Shown in pieces: positions 51,600 through 63,300 of a stretch of DNA of 64,000 nucleotides (position 1 is its first letter; each line of letters opens with the position of its first letter). The translations under genes and the position numbers were made by a program. Source of the stretch: JAEINY01 sp942490535. Its GTDB lineage: Bacteria; Bacteroidota; Bacteroidia; Bacteroidales; Marinilabiliaceae. The DNA is taken from positions 744,001-808,000 of the forward strand of contig CALNXQ010000008.1 of NCBI GenBank assembly GCA_942490535.1. The letters are read 5' to 3'. Under the pieces are notes generated by a model. The model was not told the origin of the DNA, made no database searches, and saw nothing but the letters and a program-made list of their open reading frames with translations.

Positions 51600-53151
51600 C
51601 AGCCTGTCGGACTTTAAGAAATCATCAATTCCAGCATTATCTTCGACTGGCTATTTTAGGATGGCCAGTTTTTGATTATTGGCGAATAATTTTTGGTTTA
51701 GGTTAAAACCCCATCATTATTTCCACTTTTTTGTCATTTAGCCATATCGTTTTACATATTATTGCATTGCAAGTTTGAACATTCTTTTAAGATTGTATCC
51801 AATACATACTAACGACCATTCACAATCCGTTTCAAATTCCCCTCTCAGGGAAAAACGCCTGAACCCTAAAACTTCCTTTATGATGCCAAATACCGGTTCA
51901 ACTGTTTGTTTCCGTTTTTTATAAAGCTGTCTCCCTTCTTTACTTTTTAATATTTGATTCATTTTCTCTACCGGGCTGCTGGCTTTTTCTTTTTCACATT
52001 CAGTGCTTAACACTTCTTCCAGATAACTATTGTGTTTTTCACGTGCGGTAGAAATTATCGGTTTTATATTTCTTTTTTCGCATTGCTCAATATTAGTTTC
52101 GCTGAAATAGCCAGTGTCGGCAACAGCATTTGTTATTTTTCCAAGTCTTTGTGGCACTGAATCAATAGTCGGAATATATTCCTGCTTATCATTGACATGA
52201 TTATTGCAATAGGCACCTACAATTAGCATATCTTCATTAACGGCAGCTTGCCCATTATAACACTGGTTAAAAACACCTTGGGTCTTCATGATGCGTGATT
52301 GTGGATCGGTAAAATTATACTGGTCTTTCTCATTAGGCTTATCATTGGGCGCTTTAGGAGATCTGCCGCGAGGCTTCTTACCGGTTCGCTTCTCGTGATC
52401 CTCCCGTTTTTGCATTTTCCGGTCATATTCCTCCTTTTCTTTTTGGTAGCGTTCTTCAGCGCGCATTTTTACAACCTCCTGGGCTTCTTTAATTTTTTGA
52501 ATACGGTCTTTTCTGCGCTGGATCTCCTCAGGAATATCGAGCTCAACCTTTCTATCTTGTTCATCTTGTTTGTCAGCAATATCTAATAGCTTCAAAATTT
52601 CTTCTTCAAGTTGCTTTTCAAGCTTTTTCATGTACTCATAACTCATGGCCTTATGCTTGGATGCATTCGCCTGAACCTTGGTGCCGTCAATGTGGATGTT
52701 CCCCATTTTTACAACTCCCAATTCCTTGCCTATGAGCAATATTTCTTTAAACCAGCCCTTGATTTCAGTAAGAAAACGCTTCCGAAAAGTTGATATCGTA
52801 TCATGATCAGGATGATGATTCCCTGCTATAAAACGAAAGGCAACTGAATCATAGGTGGCGTTTTCTATTTTTCGAGAACTGAAAATGCCAGTAGAATAGC
52901 CATAAAAAATCAGTGACAAAAGCATTTTTAGGATCGTATGGTGTAGAACCAACACCTTTATACTGGCTATAAATATCATTAAAATTAAGCTTGTCTACTA
53001 TTTCAACTACAAATCGTGCCAAATGGCTTTCTGGTAACCAGTCTCCTAAGTCATATGGCATTAACATTGTCTGTTCTCTATCTGCACTAATAAAGCGTTT
53101 CATGGCCTAAAGCTAATTAAATTAGGCTTTCCAGCTAAGTCCGACAGGCTG
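51600..53151 (-). mobile_element. IS1182-family insertion sequence with 15-bp terminal inverted repeats and CTAG duplication
   Basis: Ends CAGCCTGTCGGACTT (51600-51614) and its reverse complement AAGTCCGACAGGCTG (53137-53151) match perfectly. CTAG flanks both sides (51596-51599 and 53152-53155), a 4-bp palindromic target duplication as expected for IS1182. Length 1552 bp, one transposase gene inside. Confidence 0.92.
51759..53103 (-). pseudogene. IS1182 transposase, split by a +1 frameshift
   Basis: Two overlapping frames make one protein: MKRFISADREQTMLMPYDLG (from 53103) and the main part with HIDGTKVQAN, AVADTGYFSE and QTVEPVFGIIK, which hold the D, D and E of the catalytic triad. The switch happens at an A5 tract (52925-52929 on the plus strand as T5), where one extra base moves the frame. 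Either the gene is inactive or the tract promotes frameshifting; the element ends and target duplication are perfect, so the insertion is recent. Confidence 0.85.
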
Positions 53152-53420
53152 CTAGCTAGTATTTCAGCAAGCCGTCAAAACATTAAAATGGCTGTTTACA
53201 GTTTTCTATTAATAGAACAGTAAGCTGACAGGTAATAAACTATTTGTAAGACAAAGGCCAGTTATAATAAGGAAAGAAAGCCTAATCTACTTTCGCAATA
53301 CTTCAATTTAACATTTATTAACTTTTAAACCTGTTACGTTTTGAATTTTATGCAATTAACCTATACGCGGAAGCCGAAAAGCTTAGAGAGTAGGCAATTC
53401 TTTAAAACCAATTTTACAAC

Positions 53421-54467
53421 ATGCGTTATTTTAACTATGCAATCGCACTCTATTGTGTGATTTTCCTGGCATCATGCCAAAAGAACAGCAACACAGAAGA
53501 AATTCAACCTCTATCCGAAGAGCACTTACAGTTAATTGAGCAATTAGGGTTCAATACCGAAGGCATCACTGATGTTGGCGATGCCTATTTGGTGGAAGAG
53601 GATATCTTGCTTGAGAAATCACGCCTCACAACTTACCTACCATTGAACAACACAGAAACGAACTTAAAACAAGCCAGAGTAAACAGTTTGATCAGTTACA
53701 ACAATCAAACCAACATCACTGTCAGAATTGACAACTCCATTCCTTCGTCCGGTTTAGACAATTGGCATACCGAAGTTCAACAAGCACTAAACCTTTGGAA
53801 TGGCGTAACCAGAAGTAGAATCCATTTTATCTATACAACATCTTCAAGCGCAGATATAACCATACAGTCGGATAATGGAGCTTTTGGAAACCTGGTATTA
53901 GCTGCCGCATCCTGGCCAACAGGCGGTAATGCCGGGCCATCGATTCGTATTAACCTGGATTTTTTCAACAATCGCACGATGAGTTCTTCACAAAAGCTAT
54001 ATAACATGGTGCATGAATTAGGTCACTGTTTAGGTTTTAGACATACTAACTGGAGTGGTTTAGGTGAATCTTCAGCCATTGGCATATCAGGTACACCAAC
54101 AAGTGGTAGTAATCCTGATCCAAATTCTGTGATGAACGGTAATACAGCACTAAATGGTTGGAATGGATTTTCAGGTCATGATCAAAATGCACTTGTGAAA
54201 TTATATCCTGCATTTATAGTGTCTATAAACGGTTTCCCAAGCAGACTTTATCCTTCCGACTTAAACAAACCCATAACCATAAGTGCCAGTTGTCCTCAGT
54301 CAGGAATTAGCTATAATTGGTCCGCTTCTGGAGGTTACATCAGCGGCAGTAGCACAGGAAGTTCTGTCAAAGCAGTCCCTGGCAGTCCAATCACCTTTGG
54401 TGTTTACTTGATTGCAACGAATACTTATGGAGAAACCGTGCGCATTTCGAAGATGGTACAACCATAG
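53421..54467 (+). CDS. M57-type zinc metallopeptidase lipoprotein
   Basis: Lipobox FLASC, then a 230-aa peptidase domain with NMVHELGHCLGFRHTNW, a HExxHxxGxxH motif of the metzincin-like M57 (dual-action) family; SVMNGNTALNGWNGFSGHDQ follows and supplies the Met-turn-like segment. The C-terminal ~90 residues form an Ig/PKD-like beta-sandwich (SYNWSASGGYISGSSTGS). The enzyme is probably anchored on the cell surface or in the periplasm and digests proteins. Single gene with its own upstream region of ~265 bp after the IS1182 element. Confidence 0.85.
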   Translation: MRYFNYAIALYCVIFLASCQKNSNTEEIQPLSEEHLQLIEQLGFNTEGITDVGDAYLVEEDILLEKSRLTTYLPLNNTETNLKQARVNSLISYNNQTNITVRIDNSIPSSGLDNWHTEVQQALNLWNGVTRSRIHFIYTTSSSADITIQSDNGAFGNLVLAAASWPTGGNAGPSIRINLDFFNNRTMSSSQKLYNMVHELGHCLGFRHTNWSGLGESSAIGISGTPTSGSNPDPNSVMNGNTALNGWNGFSGHDQNALVKLYPAFIVSINGFPSRLYPSDLNKPITISASCPQSGISYNWSASGGYISGSSTGSSVKAVPGSPITFGVYLIATNTYGETVRISKMVQP

Positions 54468-54615
54468 CAAATAACTAAAGATTTCAGGTATTAAGGATAG
54501 GCCGGACTCATAATCCGGCCTTATTGCAAAATGCATATTTCATCATTAAGTTATTCCTTATCATCACATGTTTTAGCTACCTTTCCAATCGAAAATTAAC
54601 TCGAAAACAAAAACC

Positions 54616-54942
54616 ATGGAAAACTTCATATCGGAGGAAATGTGTCAGAATTGTGCGCGGTGTTGTCAGGATTTTCCTTTTGTGGAAGTATCAGCAAGTG
54701 AAATCACCAGGCTGGAAAAATACACGGGACTGACCTTCGATCAGTTTACCAATCCCAAAGGGAAAGCAGCTGAAGATGGTTATTTTTTGTTATCGCTGGA
54801 TAATGGTAGTTGTCTTTTCCTGGGTGAAAAAGATGGCCATGCGTCCTGTACGGTTTACGAAGCAAGGCCAGATATTTGCAAAGCGTATCCGGTCAACGAA
54901 AAGCACCTGGCTTATTGTAAAGACGTGCAGGCCCAAAAGTAA
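54616..54942 (+). CDS. YkgJ-family Fe-S/Zn-binding cysteine-cluster protein
   Basis: 108 aa with CQNCARCC near the N-terminus and further cysteines at SCLFLGEKDGHASCTVYE and DICKAY, the YkgJ arrangement expected to bind a metal or iron-sulphur cluster. Function of the family is uncertain. Possibly follows the M57 gene on one transcript (149-bp gap), and ends just before a terminator. Confidence 0.85.
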   Translation: MENFISEEMCQNCARCCQDFPFVEVSASEITRLEKYTGLTFDQFTNPKGKAAEDGYFLLSLDNGSCLFLGEKDGHASCTVYEARPDICKAYPVNEKHLAYCKDVQAQK

Positions 54943-55003
54943 AGGCGAGAGACGACTTAACAGTTCCTTGTGAATTTTCTATATACATTCGTCCAATGCA
55001 CAA

Positions 55004-55032
55004 AACCTCACCCAAAACAATCAGGTGAGGTT
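55004..55032. terminator. Bidirectional terminator between convergent genes
   Basis: AACCTCACC (55004-55012) / GGTGAGGTT (55024-55032) perfect 9-bp stem between the YkgJ gene and guaC. Confidence 0.75.
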
Positions 55033-55052
55033 GTATCATCATTTCTTAAAAA

Positions 55053-56093
55053 CTACCTTGTATAGATTCGATTTTCCTGCTCTTCCACGCGTATAAAAGT
55101 CGTGCGTTTGGAGAGTTCTTTCAGTTTTGCAGCCCCCACATAAGTACAGGTACTGCGTACACCTCCCAAAATATCCTGAACCGTTGCTTCCACCGATCCA
55201 CGGTAAGGTACTTCCACGGTCTTGCCTTCACTGGCGCGGTATTCAGCCACCCCGCCCACATGCTTTTTCATGGCGGTTGATGAGCTCATGCCATAAAACT
55301 GTTTGTAGTGTTTGCCATCACGTTCGATCAGTTCGCCGCCACTCTCATCGTGACCGGCCAGCATACCTCCCAACATCACAAAGTCGGCGCCGGCCCCAAA
55401 AGCCTTGGCCACATCACCAGGCGTGGCACAGCCCCCATCACTGATGATATGACCACCCAAACCATGCGCTGCATCGGCACACTCAATAATGGCCGAAAGC
55501 TGTGGATAGCCCACTCCTGTCTTCACCCGGGTGGTACACACGGATCCGGGCCCTATGCCCACTTTAATAATATCAGCACCGGCCAATAAGAGCTCTTCCA
55601 CCATTTCACCGGTCACCACGTTGCCTGCTAAAATCACATGATTGGGAAATTGAGCACGCGTCTGTTCCACAAAAGCCACAAAATGCTCCGAGTACCCATT
55701 GGCCACATCAATGCAAATAAACTTCAAATGGGCATTGGTGGCAATAATGGTTTTCAGCTTCTCAAAATCACTCTCCCCGGTTCCGGTGCTAACAGCAATG
55801 TAGTTTTCAATGCCGGTAGGTGCAGCCGCCAGAAAAGCATTCCATTCCTCCACCGTGTAATGTTTGTGAATGGCTGTGAAAATCTTTTTTGAGCTCAACG
55901 CCAACGCCATCTCAAAGGTGCCCACTGTATCCATATTGGCAGCCATGATGGGAATACCCGTCCAGTTGGCAGCCCCATGCATAAAGCGGAATTCCCGTTC
56001 CAAACTCACTTGTGACCGGCTCTTCAAGGTTGAACGCTTGGGCCTAAACATCACATCTTTAAATCCTAACTTAATGTCGTATTCTATTCGCAT
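55053..56093 (-). CDS. guaC: GMP reductase
   Basis: 346 aa from MRIEYDIKLGFKDV (56093; in-frame extension to 56126 lacks a start context). Reduces GMP to IMP with NADPH in purine salvage. Key parts: KVGIGPGSVCTTR with the catalytic cysteine, DGGCATPGDVAKAFGAGADF for phosphate binding, and the GMP-reductase-type C-terminus without the CBS domains of IMP dehydrogenase. Length equals the E. coli enzyme. Separate gene between two terminators. Confidence 0.95.
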   Translation of the reverse strand: MRIEYDIKLGFKDVMFRPKRSTLKSRSQVSLEREFRFMHGAANWTGIPIMAANMDTVGTFEMALALSSKKIFTAIHKHYTVEEWNAFLAAAPTGIENYIAVSTGTGESDFEKLKTIIATNAHLKFICIDVANGYSEHFVAFVEQTRAQFPNHVILAGNVVTGEMVEELLLAGADIIKVGIGPGSVCTTRVKTGVGYPQLSAIIECADAAHGLGGHIISDGGCATPGDVAKAFGAGADFVMLGGMLAGHDESGGELIERDGKHYKQFYGMSSSTAMKKHVGGVAEYRASEGKTVEVPYRGSVEATVQDILGGVRSTCTYVGAAKLKELSKRTTFIRVEEQENRIYTR

Positions 56094-56240
56094 CGTCTCT
56101 ATTTTTTTAACTACTAAAAATACCACATTAATAGACCAAATGGGGCGATTTATACAAAAAACATCTTGATTATTTGTGGGAGTCCAACTTTTTTATTGTA
56201 CTTATAACGTTGAAAGATACTTACCAAATCACATTGAATC

Positions 56241-57083
56241 ATGAACTACAAAATTATGAGAACCGGCATCCTGATCATTCTTATTGCAGTAACTACGCTA
56301 ACGGCCTGTCGCCAGGTTCCCTATACCCAAATAGACCAGTACATCTATGTCCAAAAAATACCTCGGGCAGACGCCAACTGGCAATTAATCTGGGAAGATT
56401 CATTTGACGGTCCTGAAATAGACACTACTAAATGGACCCGCATTCCCTCCGGAGAAGCTGACTGGAATCGCCACATGAGCAGCGATGACCGATGCTATTC
56501 GCTGACGGATGGGCATCTGATTCTGAAAGGCATTGCCAATCCGGATACACTGAGCGATCCGCGTCCTTTCATCACCGGTGGTCTATATACCAAAGGAAAA
56601 TTCGCCTTTCAATATGGCAAAATAGAAATACATGCCAAACTGGAATGTGCCCAAGGGGCCTGGCCGGCCATGTGGATGCTGGCCGAACAGAAGAAAAATG
56701 GCGCCTATCCCCGCAATGGGGAAATTGATATCATGGAGCACCTCAATTACGATGACCTCATTTACCAAACCACTCACTCCTATTACACCCTGGAATTGAA
56801 AGAAAAAGAAAATCCTCCGCATGGAGGAACGGCCCCAATAGACATCAGCCAATTTAACACCTTTGGTCTGGAGTGGACACCGGATAACCTGATTTTCACC
56901 CTCAATGGGGACGAAACCTTCCGCTATCCGCGTGTGCCCGACGTCGATTCCTCGCAATGGCCCTATGATCAGCCGTTTTTTGTGTTAATCGATCAGCAAT
57001 TGGGTGGCTCCTGGGTAGGAGAAGTCGATCTAAATGCGTTGCCGGTGCAGATGATGGTGGATTGGGTGAAGGTGTATCAGTAA
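56241..57083 (+). CDS. GH16-family glycoside hydrolase lipoprotein (laminarinase/beta-glucanase type)
   Basis: Lipobox TLTAC, then a ~240-aa GH16 fold: LIWEDSFDGPEIDTTKW is the usual start and GEIDIMEHLN holds the catalytic ExDxxE. It cuts beta-1,3 or beta-1,3-1,4 glucans, agarose or carrageenan; the motif spacing favours a laminarinase-like enzyme. Two in-frame Mets (56241, 56256) are possible starts. Convergent with the giant gene across an array of CACGTG motifs and a terminator. Confidence 0.88.
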   Translation: MNYKIMRTGILIILIAVTTLTACRQVPYTQIDQYIYVQKIPRADANWQLIWEDSFDGPEIDTTKWTRIPSGEADWNRHMSSDDRCYSLTDGHLILKGIANPDTLSDPRPFITGGLYTKGKFAFQYGKIEIHAKLECAQGAWPAMWMLAEQKKNGAYPRNGEIDIMEHLNYDDLIYQTTHSYYTLELKEKENPPHGGTAPIDISQFNTFGLEWTPDNLIFTLNGDETFRYPRVPDVDSSQWPYDQPFFVLIDQQLGGSWVGEVDLNALPVQMMVDWVKVYQ

Positions 57084-57129
57084 TTAAGGCGTGACTAGCC
57101 TAACAAGCACGCCTCATTTAGCCAAAAAC

Positions 57130-57245
57130 CACATGTGGTTTCAGGTAAAACCACACGTGATGTTGATCCAAACCACACGTGATCTCGACCGAAACCACGT
57201 GTGACTTTCAGGCGAGGCACACGTGATAGGAATCCAGGTCACGTG
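57130..57245. repeat. Array of six palindromic CACGTG/CACATGTG motifs
   Basis: CACATGTG at 57130-57137 sits within the perfect palindrome AAACCACATGTGGTTT. CACGTG follows at 57154, 57176, 57196, 57220 and 57240, 20-24 bp apart. Five perfect hexamers within 92 bp of non-coding DNA cannot be chance. Could be a binding-site array or a degenerate minisatellite. Confidence 0.85.
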
Positions 57246-57288
57246 TGATCCCCACCACTGTCACGCTTCATTTTGCATAAATACAAAA

Positions 57289-57319
57289 ACACCCCACCAG
57301 CCAAAAGCCAGTGGGGTGT
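57289..57319 (-). terminator. Intrinsic terminator of the giant gene
   Basis: ACACCCCAC...GTGGGGTGT stem with an inner GCC/GGC, followed by TTTTT on the minus strand, 38 bp after the stop at 57357. Confidence 0.8.
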
Positions 57320-57356
57320 GAAATGGTTATTGTAAACCGTTTACTTAGACCTATCT

Positions 57357-60300
57357 TTAGTTCTTTTCATTCTTATTTTCAGAACCTTTACCTGATTTAC
57401 CAGTTGACTTACCGGGTTCGGGCTTGGCTTTAGCCGCAGCCTCAGCAGCTTTACTGCGAATGACTTCAGCCTGGCGACGATCCAACTCTTTCAGCACCGC
57501 ATATTTGGCAGCTGCAATGGTTTCGCGGTTCACCTTTTCGGTGATGCGCCCTTTCAGCAAGTCGTCAAACTCAATGTACTCACCCATCAACAGCAACTGT
57601 GTAATCATGTTGTTGATCATGGTCTCCTGCGCATAACCTTGCGCTTCGTACAATTTATCGGCACCATCCATGAACTCTTCAGCAAACTCCGGATAATTTG
57701 GTAAACTCATCAGTTCGTTACACGTCTCTCCGAAACTACTCAACTCGATGTTCAGATTAGGCGTCACCAACAACGGACTAAACGGTGTGTTTTTATCTTT
57801 CGGAGTAAACATATTTACGCCATCCAGATTCACCTCTTTGGTGGGGTCGTCCATACGCACGAATTCTGCCTTCATCATTTTATCCAATTGATACAGGTAG
57901 AAGTTATAACGCCAGATTTCATTGCTGGCCCTTCCGTTGCGGAAGATGTGCGAATAATGCGCACGCACCAGCTTACGCACTTGATTCTTCTGCTCGTTCA
58001 ACTCGCCGTTTCCAGCCCGCAGATCCTGAATCAGGTTGGTCAATGCTTCAGCAGCTTTCTGAGGTCCGGTGATCTCTTTACCCTTCTTACCGATCTCGGT
58101 GGACAGAATGCCACACTGTACCTTGGCACCCGCTCCTTTGCGGTCGGCGCCACCACTTAACACATCGGTCAAGTAATACCGACTGGCCACCTGCTCTTCC
58201 TGCGCAATGAAGGGCTGTCCGGCAGGCGTACTGGCCAATGCATCAAACATCTGACCAAACACATTGCGACAAATCACCACTTCACGTGTTTCAGCAGCAT
58301 CACCACCTACGGGCAACACAACGGCTATGAAACGGTTTTTCACCAGGTCGAAGTTCACCTTTTGAATGGTCACCTTCTCCTTGTTGTCAACAAAGGTTTT
58401 GCTATCAAAAATCTGGTTTACCACTTTTTCGATGTCAATCTTATCCATCATCTTATAGGATGAGGCCAGGTAATATTTCTTCTCGCTGGCCACGTATTCC
58501 CAGTCGAGTACATCATCCAGGTAGTTACCATGCTTGGCCAATACCTCCACCAGGTTCTTATCAGCGGTGTAACGCAGGAAAGTACGCTGAAAGTTCGGTC
58601 CATCCTGACTGGTGGCTTTCTCTTTACGCTCGCCATGCGAATCGATGTACATCATGAAGTTCTCCGGATTATCCACACGGGTAATACCGCCTTCTTCCTT
58701 GCTGTAATTATGCGCCGTCAGGATAATGTCAATCTTATAGGGCATCTGAATTTCACACAAACCACTCACGGTACTACGTGAATTCAAATCTTCCACATTA
58801 CTGTCGGCACTGCTTTCAAACAAATACTTGTAATATTTGATGAAGTCAGGGTCAAAATCAGTCACACGGGAGAAGTCACCCACCTCGGTACCGAAACCGT
58901 AAATATTACCTTCCTTATCGCGGAACACATGGAACATATCTCCGGCAATCATCTTGATGGAACGCACACCAGGCAAGTTCTGCTTCAACCATTTCAGGAT
59001 CAAAGCCGCAATCATCTCTGATTTACCCACTCCGCTATCGCCATCAATCTCAATCACGAAGATGCTGCCATCTTCCAACTCCACGGCGAACAGCGATCCG
59101 TGCTTAGGGATACCCCCCATTTCCTTCACCTTCTCATTGATCATGGTGAGGCGTGGTTTCTTCACATCGCCAAAATAATCGGCTTCCTTCTTCAATGGGG
59201 TCACCAGTGTTTTGATGGAACCATTGGGCCCTTTGATGTCGAAAAATCCGACTTGCGGGAAGGAAATCACTTTCTCCGGCGCGCCCAGGAACAACAGCAC
59301 ATCCGGCTGGAAGTTACGCGCTTCCTGCAACGAGATATCCTTGTATTGCATCAGGCGGAAATTATCCGTCATGTATTTGATGTATCCTTTCTGGAACACA
59401 AACATCTCCTTCACGGCACCGTGCTGCAAGATCTTACAACGGTAATCATCCGGATCCATGTTGGCAACAAAACGAGCCAAACGACGCTCAAAAAACTTGG
59501 AGCTGGGCTTGGTACTTAAAGCTTTGATGTAATCATTCCTGGAATTACCCTCGTTCATGTCCATCAGGTAATCGGATACTTCTTCAGACCGATCGATCTT
59601 GTGGAACGGATATTCACGCTTCTTGGCATCGGTCACAATGCGGGTATGCAGCTGAATGGGTTGTTCCACGGAGATTACCCCACATTTGGTCATCAATTCG
59701 TTGATCCATTTCAAGGAACCGCCTTCATAGGTATCCAGGGTGGTATCTTCCATCTCAAAATGACGGTACAAGGAGATACCATGCTGAATCATCTGGTTCA
59801 CATGGGAATTCTGACGGCTGAAATGCACACTCACCACCTTAATAAGGGTATGCGCATAACGCTGGTAATAATCCGTCCCCTTGGTCAGGTTCTGTAGGTG
59901 AATGATGAAGTTCACCACTTTCTGAGTCACCTCATCCAGTTTCTCTTCTGCTACTTTTATATCTTTTTTCCGGATAATGTAATCCATGATATCTTCCAGC
60001 TCCTGCGGCAGAATGTCTGTCAGCAGGTTCTCGGTAAAGATTTTCAATTCACCATCGTCGGTAGCATCAATCTTCTCCTGCAAAAAGACCAGTTTTTCAA
60101 TCACCAGATTATAGAACGAATCATCATTCTGCAACAGATAAAGGTACAATACCTGTTTTGGAATGCTCAACTGATCATTCAATACCTTATTTTTCACAGC
60201 ATTGATAATGAAACCCAGACTGCGCGAGGAGATGGCAATGGCACCAAAACGGGCATTCAGGCGTAACTTCTCAATCAGTTGCGTCAGGTACTTCTCCAGG

Positions 60301-63300
60301 TCAAAGTCAGCAATTTTCAAACCGGTTACCTCTTCAAACAGATCACAGGCCGTGGTGATAATCTCCTTACGGCTGGGCTCAATGGTAGGCTGTTCAAAGG
60401 GCAGGTTGAAATGCAACAGAATTTCCTGAATGTGCTTTTTCAATACCATGTTCACCCCTTCCAGACGGGCCACATCCATGAAGTAATCGCCACTGGCTTT
60501 CAGCGTTAGAATCTTCATCTTGGCATCGGAGAACAACAGGCGTTCCATCTCAATGAGGATTTCACGCATGGTATTCTTCTCTTCCGGATCGTCCAACACA
60601 AAATGGTTGGGATGAAAGGTCTTTTTATTATTGATGTACTTTAAGATGGTTGCTTTGCTGTAACGTGAAGCCACCGTATTAAAGGTGAGATTCTTAATTT
60701 GAGGGATCGCCTTCTGAATCTGCGGCAGCAAGTTCTCGTAGATCTTGGTAAAAGCTGTGCTACGAACAAATTCTTCCACATTCCGGCAGTCACCCACAGC
60801 CCCTGAGAATTCAATCACTGAATTTTGTGAATCACCAATTGACGTAATGGTCACGCCACTCACCAGTGGTGAAGCGTGATACAATGACCGGTTTTCATTG
60901 ATCTTCAAAGAGCTGCTCACTTTCTTCTGCTGATCGCGAATGACCTTATAATCTTCAAAGATAGCCGCTAAATAAGCCTCCTTACCGGCACCACCAAACA
61001 ACTGAGCCAATAACGTGCTGCTCTCTACTTCTCCTGAGGTTTGCTGACGCACGCCTTTAAACTGTTTCCAGTAGGATAAATAGATGGTCAGGGCTGTGTA
61101 AACCTCTTTTTCAAAGGCTGCATAACCGGCCTTGGTGCCATCCAGGAATCCACCCAATGAAAAACGCACCACACCGGTCCGGTACGGCAAGGCAGCAATC
61201 CCTTTCTGGGCCGCCATGGTTTTGGAGAACTCTTCCAAATCATTGTAGGTGCCAAAATCAGAAAAATGCAGGTTAAACAGGTAACTGCCATCCGAATCAA
61301 TGATAGACACATCCGCCACTGCCAGTTCATCAATCACATTTGCCGCTACCTTTTTAGCTATCTGCAAACGCTGATCCGACTCTTTCCGGAAATTCTTATT
61401 AATACGGAAACGGTTGAGTCCTTTCAGCAATTCATTACTGTAATAAATGAAGAATGGTACTTCTTTGTACTTAAAATCATCGGGTAAGCCCAGAATGTCC
61501 AATTTGGATAAGGCCACCAGTTCATCCAGTAAAAAGAGGTGCAAGGGACTGCCTTCAAATTCAGATATAGGCTGAAGCGTACGTGATTTATTAATGACAC
61601 CAACTTTTACCTGTGCTTCGATGAATTGCTCAATCAAGCTTTTGATCTTGCTACGCGATGCATTCTTTGGCAACTCCGACTCCATCAAATCCTTCACTTT
61701 CTTGGCCTGAATGCCCACTTCCAACACACTGTTGAGGAAATAGAGCGAACTGCTGTTTCCTTTGGCCGACGTATTGCGTTTGCGGGCATATTCCACCACC
61801 TCTGCCATGCCGGGAGTAGCCACCAAAGCGCCTAAACGATCGCCTGAACCGGCCAGGTTTTTGGTTGTCGATAAAGAAGACACCACCCGGATCTTTGCAT
61901 ATACATTCTCGTTATTCAATACATAACGGGAGATGCTGCGCCATTTGGGCAATTCATCCTGCGCCACCTTCACACTGTCGTTATAGGCTTCGTCCAGCAA
62001 CAAGGTGATCTTACTGTTGTTCACAAACTTCAGAAACTCAATCAGGGTTTCTTTATTGAAATCAGAATAACCCGTTGGATTGGACGGATCATTGATGATA
62101 ATGGTGGTATTCTCACAGAAACGATCCCACAAATGGCCTGTGGCATCAAACAACTGCAAGGTATTTTTAATGCGCGCCAGTTTATTGTGAATGCGTTCGT
62201 AATCGATGCGCTGATCCTCCAGATTCTCAATTTCAATATCAAACGGGTTGATATTAAAACGCTCATCGGAAAACAAATCGGTGTACTCCCACGCCAATAC
62301 TTTATTATATATGATGTAAGGCTTTGGGCTGCGGTCTTTGAAGAACAACAGATCGCGGATAATCATCTGCACATCATCCGAAATGGATGTTTTCTCCAGG
62401 TTACCCAAATCACTGATGAACCCTTTGATGGTTTCTTGTTCTGCAGAACCCAGTTTCTGGTAATCTTTATAGACACCCAGATCAATTAACACATTGCGGA
62501 AACGCCCTTTGTTATCCGACTCATTATCCACTTTGGTGATGTACTTCTGATAATTCTCCAAAAAGAGATTGACTCCGAAGTTCTTGTGAAAATGATTATG
62601 CAAGGTCCGCTTATAGTTATCGGGAATAAAATTGATGATGCTTCTACACCTCGCCTGAATAGCTTCACTCAGAGGTTGTAATTCGCGTTGCAGCAAATAC
62701 TCGCCGTAGGTACGAATCTGATTTCTGCCGCCTCCTTCCAGGATGGTGGCAATCTGCAAATTCGGATTACCGGAATAGAAGTACTTTTTAATCTTCTGCT
62801 CAAACTCAGCAATCAACTCCTTATTCTGATCCTTGCGTTTTTTCTCGTTAGCGGTATTTTGAATGAAAACGATGAAATCGCGCAGTTTCTGAATGGAGTA
62901 ACGATCCTTCAGAATCTGGCGGGTAAACCCATCAAACTTAAACAGGTTGGTGTTCTTCTCGATGTTATCCACCTCACCCAACTGCTCGTGCTTGAGCTCT
63001 TTCAGCTCCTCATCGTATTCTTTAATTTTGTTTTCCAGCAGATCTTTAAACTCCTGCAGGTATTTTTCGTTCACGTTTTCAAGAATCAGACGCAGATTCA
63101 GCTGCGTATTAGCCGGTGCACCTAACTTCTTGGTGTGAACTTTATTTAAGGTATTGATGATGCCATTGTGAAAACTAAATACCAGACAGGTATTGGAAGC
63201 CTGCGATTCGGGCGAGTCATCCACAATAACCAGACGGGATAACATGGGGAACCATTTGGAACCGGCAAACATGTTCTTACGCATGTGTTTCACCTTCACC

